Of a DNA stretch of 64,000 bases, positions 24,817-32,995 are shown one piece after another; the first letter of the stretch is position 1; each line of letters begins with the position of its first letter. This DNA is from Colwellia_A sp047621305 (lineage in GTDB: Bacteria > Pseudomonadota > Gammaproteobacteria > Enterobacterales > Alteromonadaceae). The notes under the pieces were generated by a model that was not told the origin of the DNA, made no database searches, and saw only the letters and a list, made by a program, of their open reading frames with translations. The DNA lies in assembly GCA_047621305.1 (NCBI GenBank), contig JBLHNB010000014.1, positions 1 to 64,000 of the forward strand. The letters run 5' to 3'. Both the position numbers and the translations under genes were made by a program.

Positions 24817-27800
24817 GAGTTGACTCCCCTACTGTCTCATTTTCAGGATCTGGTTCTTGGTTTTCCCCTGGGTTTTGTTCTGGCTCTGGTGGAGTCATGT
24901 TTGCTGTTTTATTACGCTGCGCTAACAACTCATCTAATCGAGATTGTGGAATATCTGCATGATAAATTTTATTGTCTTTTAATTTATAGTGACGGTTATA
25001 TAAGGATAGAATATGGCGATCTGTTGATGGAGAAGCAGATAACATGCTGATATGGTTGTCATTAAACATTTTTAATAAGAGATCAATGTTTTCAGCGGCT
25101 AGTTCACCTAATTCGTCTACCGGTAAAATTATTTGGCTAGCGTGTTTGCTGTCACCACGTAACATGGCTAACAAACCGGCAAATAAAGACAACATAGCTA
25201 AATAGGATAAACCTGTAGAGCTTACTTTTTTAAGTTGCTTGGCATTACGCGCATGTTTTATCTGCCCTTTTTCGACAATGGTAAATTCTAAATCAAATAA
25301 ATTATTATGGGCTAAGACAAAACCTTCATTGGGTAAATAACTCGCTAATTTTTGCATGGCGAATACTAAATCATCCGGTACTTCGCCAAGGCCATCACGT
25401 AATTGATCTTTATAAAGTTCAAAAACTTCGGCAAATTTTTGCAATGGTCCCCAATAGTCTAGCTCTTCTTGCTTCATTACCGTGGTAACATTGATATCAG
25501 CTAAGGCTTCAAAATGCGCTAATGCAGTCACTTTGGTTGATAACAATTTACCAATGCGTTTTATATTACGACCAAAGTTTTCGATATGCTGATAAAATTC
25601 GTTGATCATGGTGGCATTGACCGTCACCAATTGATAAGTACTTTGCTGTTTTTGGTCGGCGCTGTTTAATAACTCACTAATAGGCTCTCGATATTTAAAC
25701 AGTGCTTTCGCGCCAGAGTAGTTATCGTTGTCGTGTAATAGTTTTTGCCAGTTTTCAAAAAGCTCACTGCCCGAGTGATCTTTTCTAAAGCGTTCACTAA
25801 AGGTATTTAGCTGACTTGCTAATCGTTTTTCAATGGTTTTAAACTGCTGGTGATAATCATCGAAAAAATTAACGGTTAAATCTGCTTGGTTTGCTGGCTC
25901 TTGTTCACAAAACTCACTGTTAATCGCTGACATTTCGCATAAGCGTTTATTATCATTGAGTTGCACTAATAAATCATCAGTAGCTTGTTTTTCTAGATTG
26001 TTTTTTCGAATTAACTGTTTTAGATCGTTAATTTTAGTTGATAACTCAATACGACTATCTTCATAATTTGTTTCGATATTACGTTTGATAATTTTTCTGT
26101 TTTGATTTTCTTCAGCTAGCGCATCACGATGACAATAACGCTCATTCATAAAGCTGTTATAGTCACGCGCCTTTTGAGAAAACACGGAACATTGTTGTAA
26201 GTCTTTCTCTAAAGTCACTCGCTTGGCAAAACGTTTGTCTACTTCGCCTTCAGGATCAAGTTTTTCAATATCAATAGCTTGCTGTTTTTTAAGATCAGTT
26301 AAACGTTGTTTGGTATTATTTATCAGGGTTGAGAGTTGCACAGACAGTAGCATTAACTGATTATCTCGATCACTTTCAACTACCATACTTTTTTCTAACT
26401 TATCGTTAGTGAGTTCATGTAATTGCTCTGATTTATTTTCTTCAAAGTTAAGCTGCTTTTTATCAAGCGCTTTTATTTGTTGAGTGAACGTTTGTAGTTG
26501 CGCTTCTATCGTTTGGCGATGGGCTTTTATGGCGAGCTGTTTTTTTACTACTAAGCTTTCTTGCTGCGTTTTCAATTGCCCTAACGTTAGCTGCTGCTGA
26601 TTCAAGCTTTGTGCTTGTTCAGTTACCGTGATTTTTAACTGGCTAATTTCTTTGGCAATAAATTTTAACTGCTCATCAAGCTGCGAAATTTTATCTGTTT
26701 GCGTTTGTAGCTTAGTTTCAATGACTTGGCGCTTTTCTCGCAATTGTACTTCGTCTAAAAATAATGAATCGTCACAAGGCAATTGCGTTAAATCTATCGA
26801 CAAACCATAAAGACTTGCTGGTGTTTTATTACTGTCATTGTCATCATTATTGCTGCTTGCTAACCACTGCGGATTTAAATCACTACGCGATAATTGTTCA
26901 GTTGTAAGCAAACGACCAATAGTGTCTTGCCAATTAGCGGCTTGAGGTTCATTAATAAGATAATGGTGCAAAGAGCCGACTTGCGGCAGCAATTGTAATT
27001 CAACCCGGTGATAATCTTGTTTCAACTGTTCAAGGTAACGATTTATTTCACCACGCTGGCTCAGTTGCTGATTTTGCCGTTTCTCTAATTGATATTGCTG
27101 CTTTTGTAATTCAGCGGCCTGTTGTACTAACTGATTAGTATTTTGCTGAGCATGCGTTAACGCCTGAATGTTCGCTTCTATATCCGCAGTTAATTCCTGC
27201 GGAATTATGGGCTGGGTAAGTTGGTGGTTAGCCGTATCTAATTGATATTGTATTATTTGCTGATCTTTTTGCAGTTTAAGCTCTTCTTTATGCAATTGGG
27301 CATTAAGCGCGTGCTCTTGCTGATGAAATACTTCATTAATATGTGATAATTTTTCATTAGACTCGGTAGCAATTAGTGCAGATTTTTCTTTATTACTGTT
27401 GATGCCTTTAAGCTTTTCTACTTCCATTTGCTGAATAAGCTTATCAAACTTCTGCCCTATTTTACTGATATTACCTTCAAAGGCATCAATAATGGCGATC
27501 ACTTCATTTAGTTCTGCTTGAATTTGTGGCGCTTGCTCAGCTTTAATTTGATAACTACTGGCGTCATCATCATCAAAATTAAGTTTATCTTCGTCGAGTA
27601 GATCGATTTTACTTAAATCAGCTTCAATTTTAGCAATGAGGTCAAATAAGGCTTTTTGATATTGTTCTGTGATTGTTACTAATTCACTGTCGAGTTTGTT
27701 ACGTGTTTCAATACTGCTTTTTTTAAGCTCATCTCTTGCTTGCTGTTTTATTTCAAGACGTGCTTGATGCGCGATTATTTCAGCGTGAAGGTGTTGTAGC

Positions 27801-28639
27801 TTATTGACTAAGCTAGCAAAGGCACTGAAGTCGTGTTGCCAAACAGAAATTTTATCCGCGACTTTTTTAATGGCGCGACTGGCCTGAATATCAGCAAGCC
27901 AGTTGGTAATATCGGCTTTATTTAAACTGAGCTGTTCTTTTTCGTCATTGATATCACGAGCAAGATGATCGCTGGCAATAGCGACCAACATACGTTTAAC
28001 GGCTTCAAAATCTAGATTTTTTTCAATGGTGCCGTTAATTACTTTATCAATATGTGGACAAGCTTGCTCACTAAACGAGAAACGGTTTTGTAGTATTCTA
28101 ATTTCTTTGTGTTTACGACCACTGCGTAAATTTTGAATAACTTGACGGTATTTATCTATACCTAAAAATTTTGAGCTTTCTTTACCTATATTACGATAAT
28201 TTTTTTCTATTTCGTTAATGGTAAAAGGTTTAGCTTTATTACCTGTAGTACCTGTAGTACCCGTGGCACTGGTGGCACTGGTAATAAAATGCTGACTGTC
28301 GTAAGCGCCGTCAATAAATTTAAAATGCACACCTCGACCATCACTGGTGGCTAATACTTGGCATATTTGCCCGAAGGGTCTGGCGTATTCATATACTAAA
28401 ATGCTGGATTCGCGCGGTAAATAAAAGTCGGCAAAGTTTTTGGCTTGATCAACCTTGCTCACAATATCGCTCGGTCGCATGCCATAAAAGAGCGGTAACA
28501 AACGCATTAACGAGGTTTTACCCGCGCCGTTTGTCCCTTCAAGTTGAGTGTGGCCAGTTAAATCAAGTTCATTTACTTGTCCTTGCCAAAAACTGTCGAT
28601 AATAATAATGCGCAGCAGCGAATAGCCATATTCTGCCAT
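24809..28639 (-). CDS. jetC: JetC/MksB-like SMC ATPase of a Wadjet-type system
   Basis: 1276 residues with SMC/MukB architecture. The Walker A motif EGTNGAGKTSLMRL is at residues 34-47, preceded by a MukB-like N-terminus (YGYSLLRIIIIDSFWQG). Two long coiled coils rich in Gln/Glu/Lys/Leu span about 240-620 and 640-1000 around a small hinge near 560-640. The C-terminal head has the signature VSSTGLSYLAML at about 1139 and Walker B QIILPVDELGEL with Asp1174 and Glu1176. It should dimerise, hydrolyse ATP and extrude DNA loops. A Thr/Gly repeat at about 120-132 and a Pro/Glu-rich tail (1238-1276) are unusual decorations. The gene starts 38 bp after the M23 peptidase stop, with AAGG seven bases before ATG. 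Confidence 0.88.
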   Translation of the reverse strand: MAEYGYSLLRIIIIDSFWQGQVNELDLTGHTQLEGTNGAGKTSLMRLLPLFYGMRPSDIVSKVDQAKNFADFYLPRESSILVYEYARPFGQICQVLATSDGRGVHFKFIDGAYDSQHFITSATSATGTTGTTGNKAKPFTINEIEKNYRNIGKESSKFLGIDKYRQVIQNLRSGRKHKEIRILQNRFSFSEQACPHIDKVINGTIEKNLDFEAVKRMLVAIASDHLARDINDEKEQLSLNKADITNWLADIQASRAIKKVADKISVWQHDFSAFASLVNKLQHLHAEIIAHQARLEIKQQARDELKKSSIETRNKLDSELVTITEQYQKALFDLIAKIEADLSKIDLLDEDKLNFDDDDASSYQIKAEQAPQIQAELNEVIAIIDAFEGNISKIGQKFDKLIQQMEVEKLKGINSNKEKSALIATESNEKLSHINEVFHQQEHALNAQLHKEELKLQKDQQIIQYQLDTANHQLTQPIIPQELTADIEANIQALTHAQQNTNQLVQQAAELQKQQYQLEKRQNQQLSQRGEINRYLEQLKQDYHRVELQLLPQVGSLHHYLINEPQAANWQDTIGRLLTTEQLSRSDLNPQWLASSNNDDNDSNKTPASLYGLSIDLTQLPCDDSLFLDEVQLREKRQVIETKLQTQTDKISQLDEQLKFIAKEISQLKITVTEQAQSLNQQQLTLGQLKTQQESLVVKKQLAIKAHRQTIEAQLQTFTQQIKALDKKQLNFEENKSEQLHELTNDKLEKSMVVESDRDNQLMLLSVQLSTLINNTKQRLTDLKKQQAIDIEKLDPEGEVDKRFAKRVTLEKDLQQCSVFSQKARDYNSFMNERYCHRDALAEENQNRKIIKRNIETNYEDSRIELSTKINDLKQLIRKNNLEKQATDDLLVQLNDNKRLCEMSAINSEFCEQEPANQADLTVNFFDDYHQQFKTIEKRLASQLNTFSERFRKDHSGSELFENWQKLLHDNDNYSGAKALFKYREPISELLNSADQKQQSTYQLVTVNATMINEFYQHIENFGRNIKRIGKLLSTKVTALAHFEALADINVTTVMKQEELDYWGPLQKFAEVFELYKDQLRDGLGEVPDDLVFAMQKLASYLPNEGFVLAHNNLFDLEFTIVEKGQIKHARNAKQLKKVSSTGLSYLAMLSLFAGLLAMLRGDSKHASQIILPVDELGELAAENIDLLLKMFNDNHISMLSASPSTDRHILSLYNRHYKLKDNKIYHADIPQSRLDELLAQRNKTANMTPPEPEQNPGENQEPDPENETVGESTHV

Positions 28640-28677
28640 AATGTGACCTTAGGAGAGTGTAGTGATGTTAACTAACA

Positions 28678-29580
28678 TTAATGAAGAGGGTTTATTTTTA
28701 GCACAAGCGCTGGATCGATTTTTACATTGAACCAGTTAATACGCCAGTCTAAATGAGGACCAGTTGCCCTGCCGCTTTTGCCAACGGCGGCGACTACCTG
28801 CCCTTGACTAACCTTATCACCTTGTTTTACATAGGAATTACTTAGATGTAAAAAAGTAGAGCTGACGCCCTGGCCATGATCAATAATCATGGTTCCGCCG
28901 GAGTAAAACATATCAGGTACCCAAAGTAAGACTGTACCCGATGCTGGAGCCTTTACCGGATCGCCCGTTTTACCTGCGTAGTCTAAACCAAAGTGTGGAC
29001 GTTTTGGCACACCATTATAGACACGCTGACTGCCATAAACACCGGTGATTGTACCTTCAATTGGTGCGATAAAACCTTGGGCAAAGTAATTAAGTGAACT
29101 TGAAACTTTACGTGCTGTTTTAATCTTTTTATTATCTGCTTGTGATCTAGATACCGCTTTAGGATTGGGCTGCATGATGCTTTTTTTAATGCCTTCAATA
29201 CGCTGGATATTATAACTGCGTTTTTCAGGCGTTAATGTTTTCTCTACCCGATCACCATTAAGTGAGGTGATCACGAGTTGATAGCTTTGTTGGTCATCAC
29301 GAGAAAAACCAAAAGTGAAATCACCGCTGTTTGAAACAGTGATATTTTTACCATTTAACGTGACGGTATTTTGTGGCAGTGTTTTACCTACCATTAATCC
29401 GCCTTGCTTAACTTCACCAGTTAACGCTATTTTTTCTTGCGCTGCCGATGCTTGAGAGCTAACAGCAAAACTCGTTACCAGCGCTAAAGCTATTAAGCTT
29501 TTTGTTAAGGTATGAGTTAAACTTTTACTTAAGGTATGACCTAAAGGGTGAGATAAAGCACGCGATAAAGAGTTACGCAT
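28678..29580 (-). CDS. M23-family (LytM-type) peptidase
   Basis: About 300 residues from the ATG at 29580, which has AGGGG ten bases upstream; a longer ORF starts at 29616 within the previous gene. An N-terminal signal sequence (residues 20-50, SLIALALVTSFAVSSQASA) follows a Ser/Leu/Thr/His-rich repeat stretch. Residues 55-125 form a beta-rich domain. The C-terminal M23 domain shows GVYGSQRVYNG, PHFGLDYAGKTGDPV, TMIIDHGQGVSSTFLHLSN and GRATGPHLDWRINWF. The final HxH is HLD here, so the zinc ligand His is replaced by Asp, a variant I have seen in other gammaproteobacterial M23 proteins. It should act on peptidoglycan in the periplasm. It overlaps the PTPS gene by eight bases (ATGCGTAA). Confidence 0.88.
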   Translation of the reverse strand: MRNSLSRALSHPLGHTLSKSLTHTLTKSLIALALVTSFAVSSQASAAQEKIALTGEVKQGGLMVGKTLPQNTVTLNGKNITVSNSGDFTFGFSRDDQQSYQLVITSLNGDRVEKTLTPEKRSYNIQRIEGIKKSIMQPNPKAVSRSQADNKKIKTARKVSSSLNYFAQGFIAPIEGTITGVYGSQRVYNGVPKRPHFGLDYAGKTGDPVKAPASGTVLLWVPDMFYSGGTMIIDHGQGVSSTFLHLSNSYVKQGDKVSQGQVVAAVGKSGRATGPHLDWRINWFNVKIDPALVLKINPLH

Positions 29581-30463
29581 GAACAATTGCCCCTTTCGCG
29601 ACACCTTCATAAGCAATGACTTTAACTACATTATTGGCTAGTTCGTTATGTTGCGCTTTGACTTGCCTTAAAATAAAGTCAGCTAATAATTCTACTGTCG
29701 AATCACAATCTACAACATCAAGTACTTTACTCTCAACGGCAATATCAAATCTACCTTGCGGTGCGTGGTAACTAAAATATTGGTGATCGGGTGTTAAATT
29801 GTTTATTGCTTGGACAGAAAGTTGAATATCGTCGGCAGAAATTCTATCGGCTTCACTCGCAATGTAAATATCTTGCCAACGTTTACACCAAGCAGCTTCT
29901 AATTTAGCGTCTCTTTTATCATCAACTAAAATTTGAATTTTAGATCTATGTCCATGGGCGATACGTTGGCAATTGCCATCATGTAGCTTTAAGCCATGGG
30001 TATAATGATAATAATCGGTTGGGATATCTTCAGGGCGTAATACTAAGGTTAAACCTTGAACATTATCTGGCAAATGCGCCAAAATAATAGCCGTAAGGTG
30101 TTTAGTCACCGCTGGTATGGTAATGGTTAAACAATCTATCGAAGCAAAAGCGCACACGGGAGATTGTAAATAATAACTTGCAGCATCGCTGATAAAGTCG
30201 ACTGTTTGATGACCGTCATTATGAGGCGAATCAGCCAGGGTTACAGCTTGCTCTTGAATCGGTAATAGCAGTTTGTGGTCAACGGCATCATCTATAATGG
30301 CCTTGATTTGCTTTTTTACCACGGCAAAATCAAGCACCATACTCATTTCGTTTAACGAACCATCGAGTAATACGTCAACAATCCAGCTCTCACCCACAAT
30401 ACCGCGTTGTGTACACAGGTATGAAAAATCAATAACGGTAAGATTGTCTACAAATAGTTGCAT
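29573..30463 (-). CDS. Tandem 6-pyruvoyl-tetrahydropterin-synthase-like protein
   Basis: 296 residues made of two PTPS/QueD-type domains. The second half (about 145-296) keeps the zinc ligands YTHGLKLHDGNCQRIAHGH, with the catalytic Cys in NCQR and the HGH pair, and ends with VVKVIAYEGVAKGA. The first half has the fold pattern (VLDFAVVKKQIKAIIDDAVDHK) but reads VGES where HGH should be, so it is likely structural. Enzymes of the family make 6-carboxy-tetrahydropterin (queuosine path) or 6-pyruvoyl-tetrahydropterin. Whether it is QueD or another pterin enzyme cannot be told. It lies ten bases after pyrC and overlaps the M23 gene, so pyrC, this gene, M23 and probably jetCBAD share a transcript. 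Confidence 0.85.
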   Translation of the reverse strand: MQLFVDNLTVIDFSYLCTQRGIVGESWIVDVLLDGSLNEMSMVLDFAVVKKQIKAIIDDAVDHKLLLPIQEQAVTLADSPHNDGHQTVDFISDAASYYLQSPVCAFASIDCLTITIPAVTKHLTAIILAHLPDNVQGLTLVLRPEDIPTDYYHYTHGLKLHDGNCQRIAHGHRSKIQILVDDKRDAKLEAAWCKRWQDIYIASEADRISADDIQLSVQAINNLTPDHQYFSYHAPQGRFDIAVESKVLDVVDCDSTVELLADFILRQVKAQHNELANNVVKVIAYEGVAKGAIVHA

Positions 30464-30472
30464 GTTTATCCC

Positions 30473-31507
30473 TTATAATTCGCTAACTTGCCAATGAATT
30501 TCTTCATTAGCACGAATAGGCACGACTTGTTCATTACCAAAAGCTAACGTTGCAGGCACTTGCCAGGCTGATTTTGTTAAGATTATTTTGTCACCGCTTA
30601 CAGGTAGCTGATAAAACTTAGGGCCATTTAGACTCGCAAAAGCTTCTAATGTATCTAATGCATTTTCTTGGTCAAATACTTCAGCATATAACTCTATTGC
30701 TGCATGTGCGGTATACGAACCGGCACAGCCACATGCAGATTCTTTTGCACCTTGTGGGTGTGGGGCAGAATCAGTACCTAAGAAAAACTTTTCATTACCA
30801 CTGGTTGCCGCTTCAATAAGTGCTTGTTGATGAATATTACGTTTTAAAATAGGTAAACAAAAATAGTGTGGTCGAATACCGCCTACTAGCATGTGATTAC
30901 GGTTAAATAATAAATGATGTGCGGTAATGGTAGCTGCAATGTTGCTACCTGCTTGTTTAACAAAATCTACCGCATTTTTGGTGGTGATATGTTCAAGTAT
31001 GATCTTTAACTTTGTATACTTAATAGCAAGCGGTGCTAAAATGGTATCAATGAAAACCTGTTCACGATCAAAAATATCAATGTCATCCGTTGTCACTTCA
31101 CCGTGGATCAGTAATGGCATACCTACTTTTTCCATTTCATCAAGTACGTGATAAATATTAGCAACGTCAGTAACACCTGATGACGAGTTGGTTGTAGCAC
31201 CTGCCGGGTATAACTTTGCCGCAACGACTAAGCCTGAGTCTTTCGCTTCTTTAATATCTGTCGTTGTAGTTTGGTCTGTAAGATAAAGTACCATTAACGG
31301 TTGAAACGTTTTTGAATGGTTCTCTTTCATGATCCTTTGATAATATTCTTCAGCCAATTTTGCATTCGTTACTGGCGGTACTAAATTGGGCATAACAATA
31401 GCACGGCCAAAATAACGACTGATGTCTTTAACCGTCGTTTTTAATGCTTCACCATCTCGTAAATGTACGTGCCAGTCATCTGGGCGAGCAATAGTTAAGG
31501 TTTTCAT
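30473..31507 (-). CDS. pyrC: Dihydroorotase (class II, PyrC)
   Basis: 344 residues, the usual length of E. coli-type PyrC. It cyclises carbamoyl-aspartate to dihydroorotate in pyrimidine synthesis. Motifs: RPDDWHVHLRDGEALK with the first zinc histidines, KLYPAGATTNSSSGV with the carbamylated lysine, LLIHGEVTTDD, ILEHITTKNAVDFV and FLGTDSAPHPQGAKE with the catalytic Asp. ATG at 31507 is preceded by TAGGATG. It begins the minus-strand run that ends in jetD; yejK lies upstream in the same direction with an 84-bp gap. Confidence 0.95.
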   Translation of the reverse strand: MKTLTIARPDDWHVHLRDGEALKTTVKDISRYFGRAIVMPNLVPPVTNAKLAEEYYQRIMKENHSKTFQPLMVLYLTDQTTTTDIKEAKDSGLVVAAKLYPAGATTNSSSGVTDVANIYHVLDEMEKVGMPLLIHGEVTTDDIDIFDREQVFIDTILAPLAIKYTKLKIILEHITTKNAVDFVKQAGSNIAATITAHHLLFNRNHMLVGGIRPHYFCLPILKRNIHQQALIEAATSGNEKFFLGTDSAPHPQGAKESACGCAGSYTAHAAIELYAEVFDQENALDTLEAFASLNGPKFYQLPVSGDKIILTKSAWQVPATLAFGNEQVVPIRANEEIHWQVSEL

Positions 31508-31591
31508 CGATACATCCTAGTTTTCACGTGCGTGATAAATTAATTATATAAAACAATATGATAATGGTTACGCGTAACCAAACGTTACTTT

Positions 31592-32650
31592 TTATTCGTA
31601 ACTAGACTCTTCTGACGGAGACTCTTTTTCTAATAAAGCTAACAATTGTGCTTTTAAATTTGGCGGTACTTTATAAAGTGTTAAACTGTCATTAGCCGCG
31701 TTGTAAACAACATCTTGTCCAAGGTGACCACGCTCAAAACTGACGCTAATTCCACCACCATAACCTGAGTATTTAGTCACTTTATTTACAACGGCTTGAT
31801 CATGAGGAAAAGACTCCTCTAATGGATAAGATTGTTCTTGGCAGAACGAATAAAAATCTTTGCCATTTTCTTCTTGTTTAATCACTTGACCAAGTTCTTG
31901 TAATGATACATCTTGATCTGTGCTTTTTTGTTCTTTGCAATAACTTAATAGCTCTTTGCGCGTATCTTGTTTTTCTTGAGCATCAAATTGATTAACGGCA
32001 ACATAATCCTCCACTGCTTGTACTAAGGTTTGTGTTTGTTCTTTCGAATTTAAACCTTCTTCACACCCTAAAAAATCTAAAAAGAAATCAGATATTTGTC
32101 TTCCGGCACGGCCTTTAATAAAAGAGACGTATTTATTACCTTCTGCATTTTGGCTGTAGTCAAACAAATCAATACGTGCGGCTAATTGTAAGCGTGAAGT
32201 ATCAAGGTGTTTATCGGCAGAAATATTTAACTCACCATCAACAGAGTAATGCTCTGATACAGGAATAATAGCGGCCAACAGATAACGTCCGCCCATATAT
32301 TCATAATGACAGACAATAAGATAACCGGTTTCTGTTAAATTATACTTGCTGAGCTCATTTTTTAATAAATTTGCAGATTGACAACTAAAGTCATAAAAAG
32401 TTTGCGTATCTGAGAGGTAACTCGCCATGATATCAACGAACCTTGCCGTATCACCTTCAGGCGGTGTCGATAAAAAGTGGCCGTAGGCTTTACTACCCTT
32501 GCTGTTATAAATTTTATGTAAGGAATCAACAAAGCTCTCAATTTTTTGATTCACTTCAATCGTTTCAGGGCCAAGACGAAGGGTAACCTCATCTGTTTCT
32601 TCAATTTTAGAGATAAAATGTAATGCAATATTTGAAATTATTAAACTCAT
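31592..32650 (-). CDS. yejK: Nucleoid-associated protein YejK/NdpA
   Basis: 352 residues with the YejK pattern: N-terminal IISNIALHFISKI, TARFVDIMASYLSD, GYLIVCHYEYMGGRYLLAAI, RLQLAARIDLFDYSQNAEGNKYVSFIKGR split by domain borders, and GRQISDFFLDFLGCEEG. The family associates with DNA and is conserved in gammaproteobacteria; the exact role is unknown. The C-terminal third is variable and acidic. It is divergent from yejL, with 79 bp between starts, a common arrangement in the class. Confidence 0.93.
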   Translation of the reverse strand: MSLIISNIALHFISKIEETDEVTLRLGPETIEVNQKIESFVDSLHKIYNSKGSKAYGHFLSTPPEGDTARFVDIMASYLSDTQTFYDFSCQSANLLKNELSKYNLTETGYLIVCHYEYMGGRYLLAAIIPVSEHYSVDGELNISADKHLDTSRLQLAARIDLFDYSQNAEGNKYVSFIKGRAGRQISDFFLDFLGCEEGLNSKEQTQTLVQAVEDYVAVNQFDAQEKQDTRKELLSYCKEQKSTDQDVSLQELGQVIKQEENGKDFYSFCQEQSYPLEESFPHDQAVVNKVTKYSGYGGGISVSFERGHLGQDVVYNAANDSLTLYKVPPNLKAQLLALLEKESPSEESSYE

Positions 32651-32729
32651 AGCTAATGGTCAGTTTTATATTGTTCGGGCAAATGATAAACTTATACTAA
32701 GTTAACCATTTACGAATTAAGTATTAAAG

Positions 32730-32963
32730 ATGCCTATTGTATCCAAGTATTCCAATGAACGTGTAGAAAAAATTATCCAAGAAATATTCGATGTCTTAGT
32801 AAAAGAGTCTACAAGCCCTGATCTAGCACTGATGTGTCTAGGAAATACCATTACAGAAATTATTAATAAACAAGTCCCTGAAACAAAAAGAGAGGCAGTC
32901 GTTGCCAATTTTACTAATGCATTGAAGCAAACCGTTAAGCAACAGTCAAAAAAAACAAACTAA
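32730..32963 (+). CDS. yejL: YejL family protein (DUF1414)
   Basis: 77 residues starting MPIVSKYSNERVEKIIQEIF and containing DLALMCLGNTITEIINKQVP, hallmarks of DUF1414. It is a small helical protein of unknown function always found between yejK and yejM. The gap to yejM is 32 bp, so they are probably co-transcribed. Confidence 0.93.
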   Translation: MPIVSKYSNERVEKIIQEIFDVLVKESTSPDLALMCLGNTITEIINKQVPETKREAVVANFTNALKQTVKQQSKKTN

Positions 32964-32995
32964 TTTAAGTAAAATTGAGAGAATAATAATAACGA

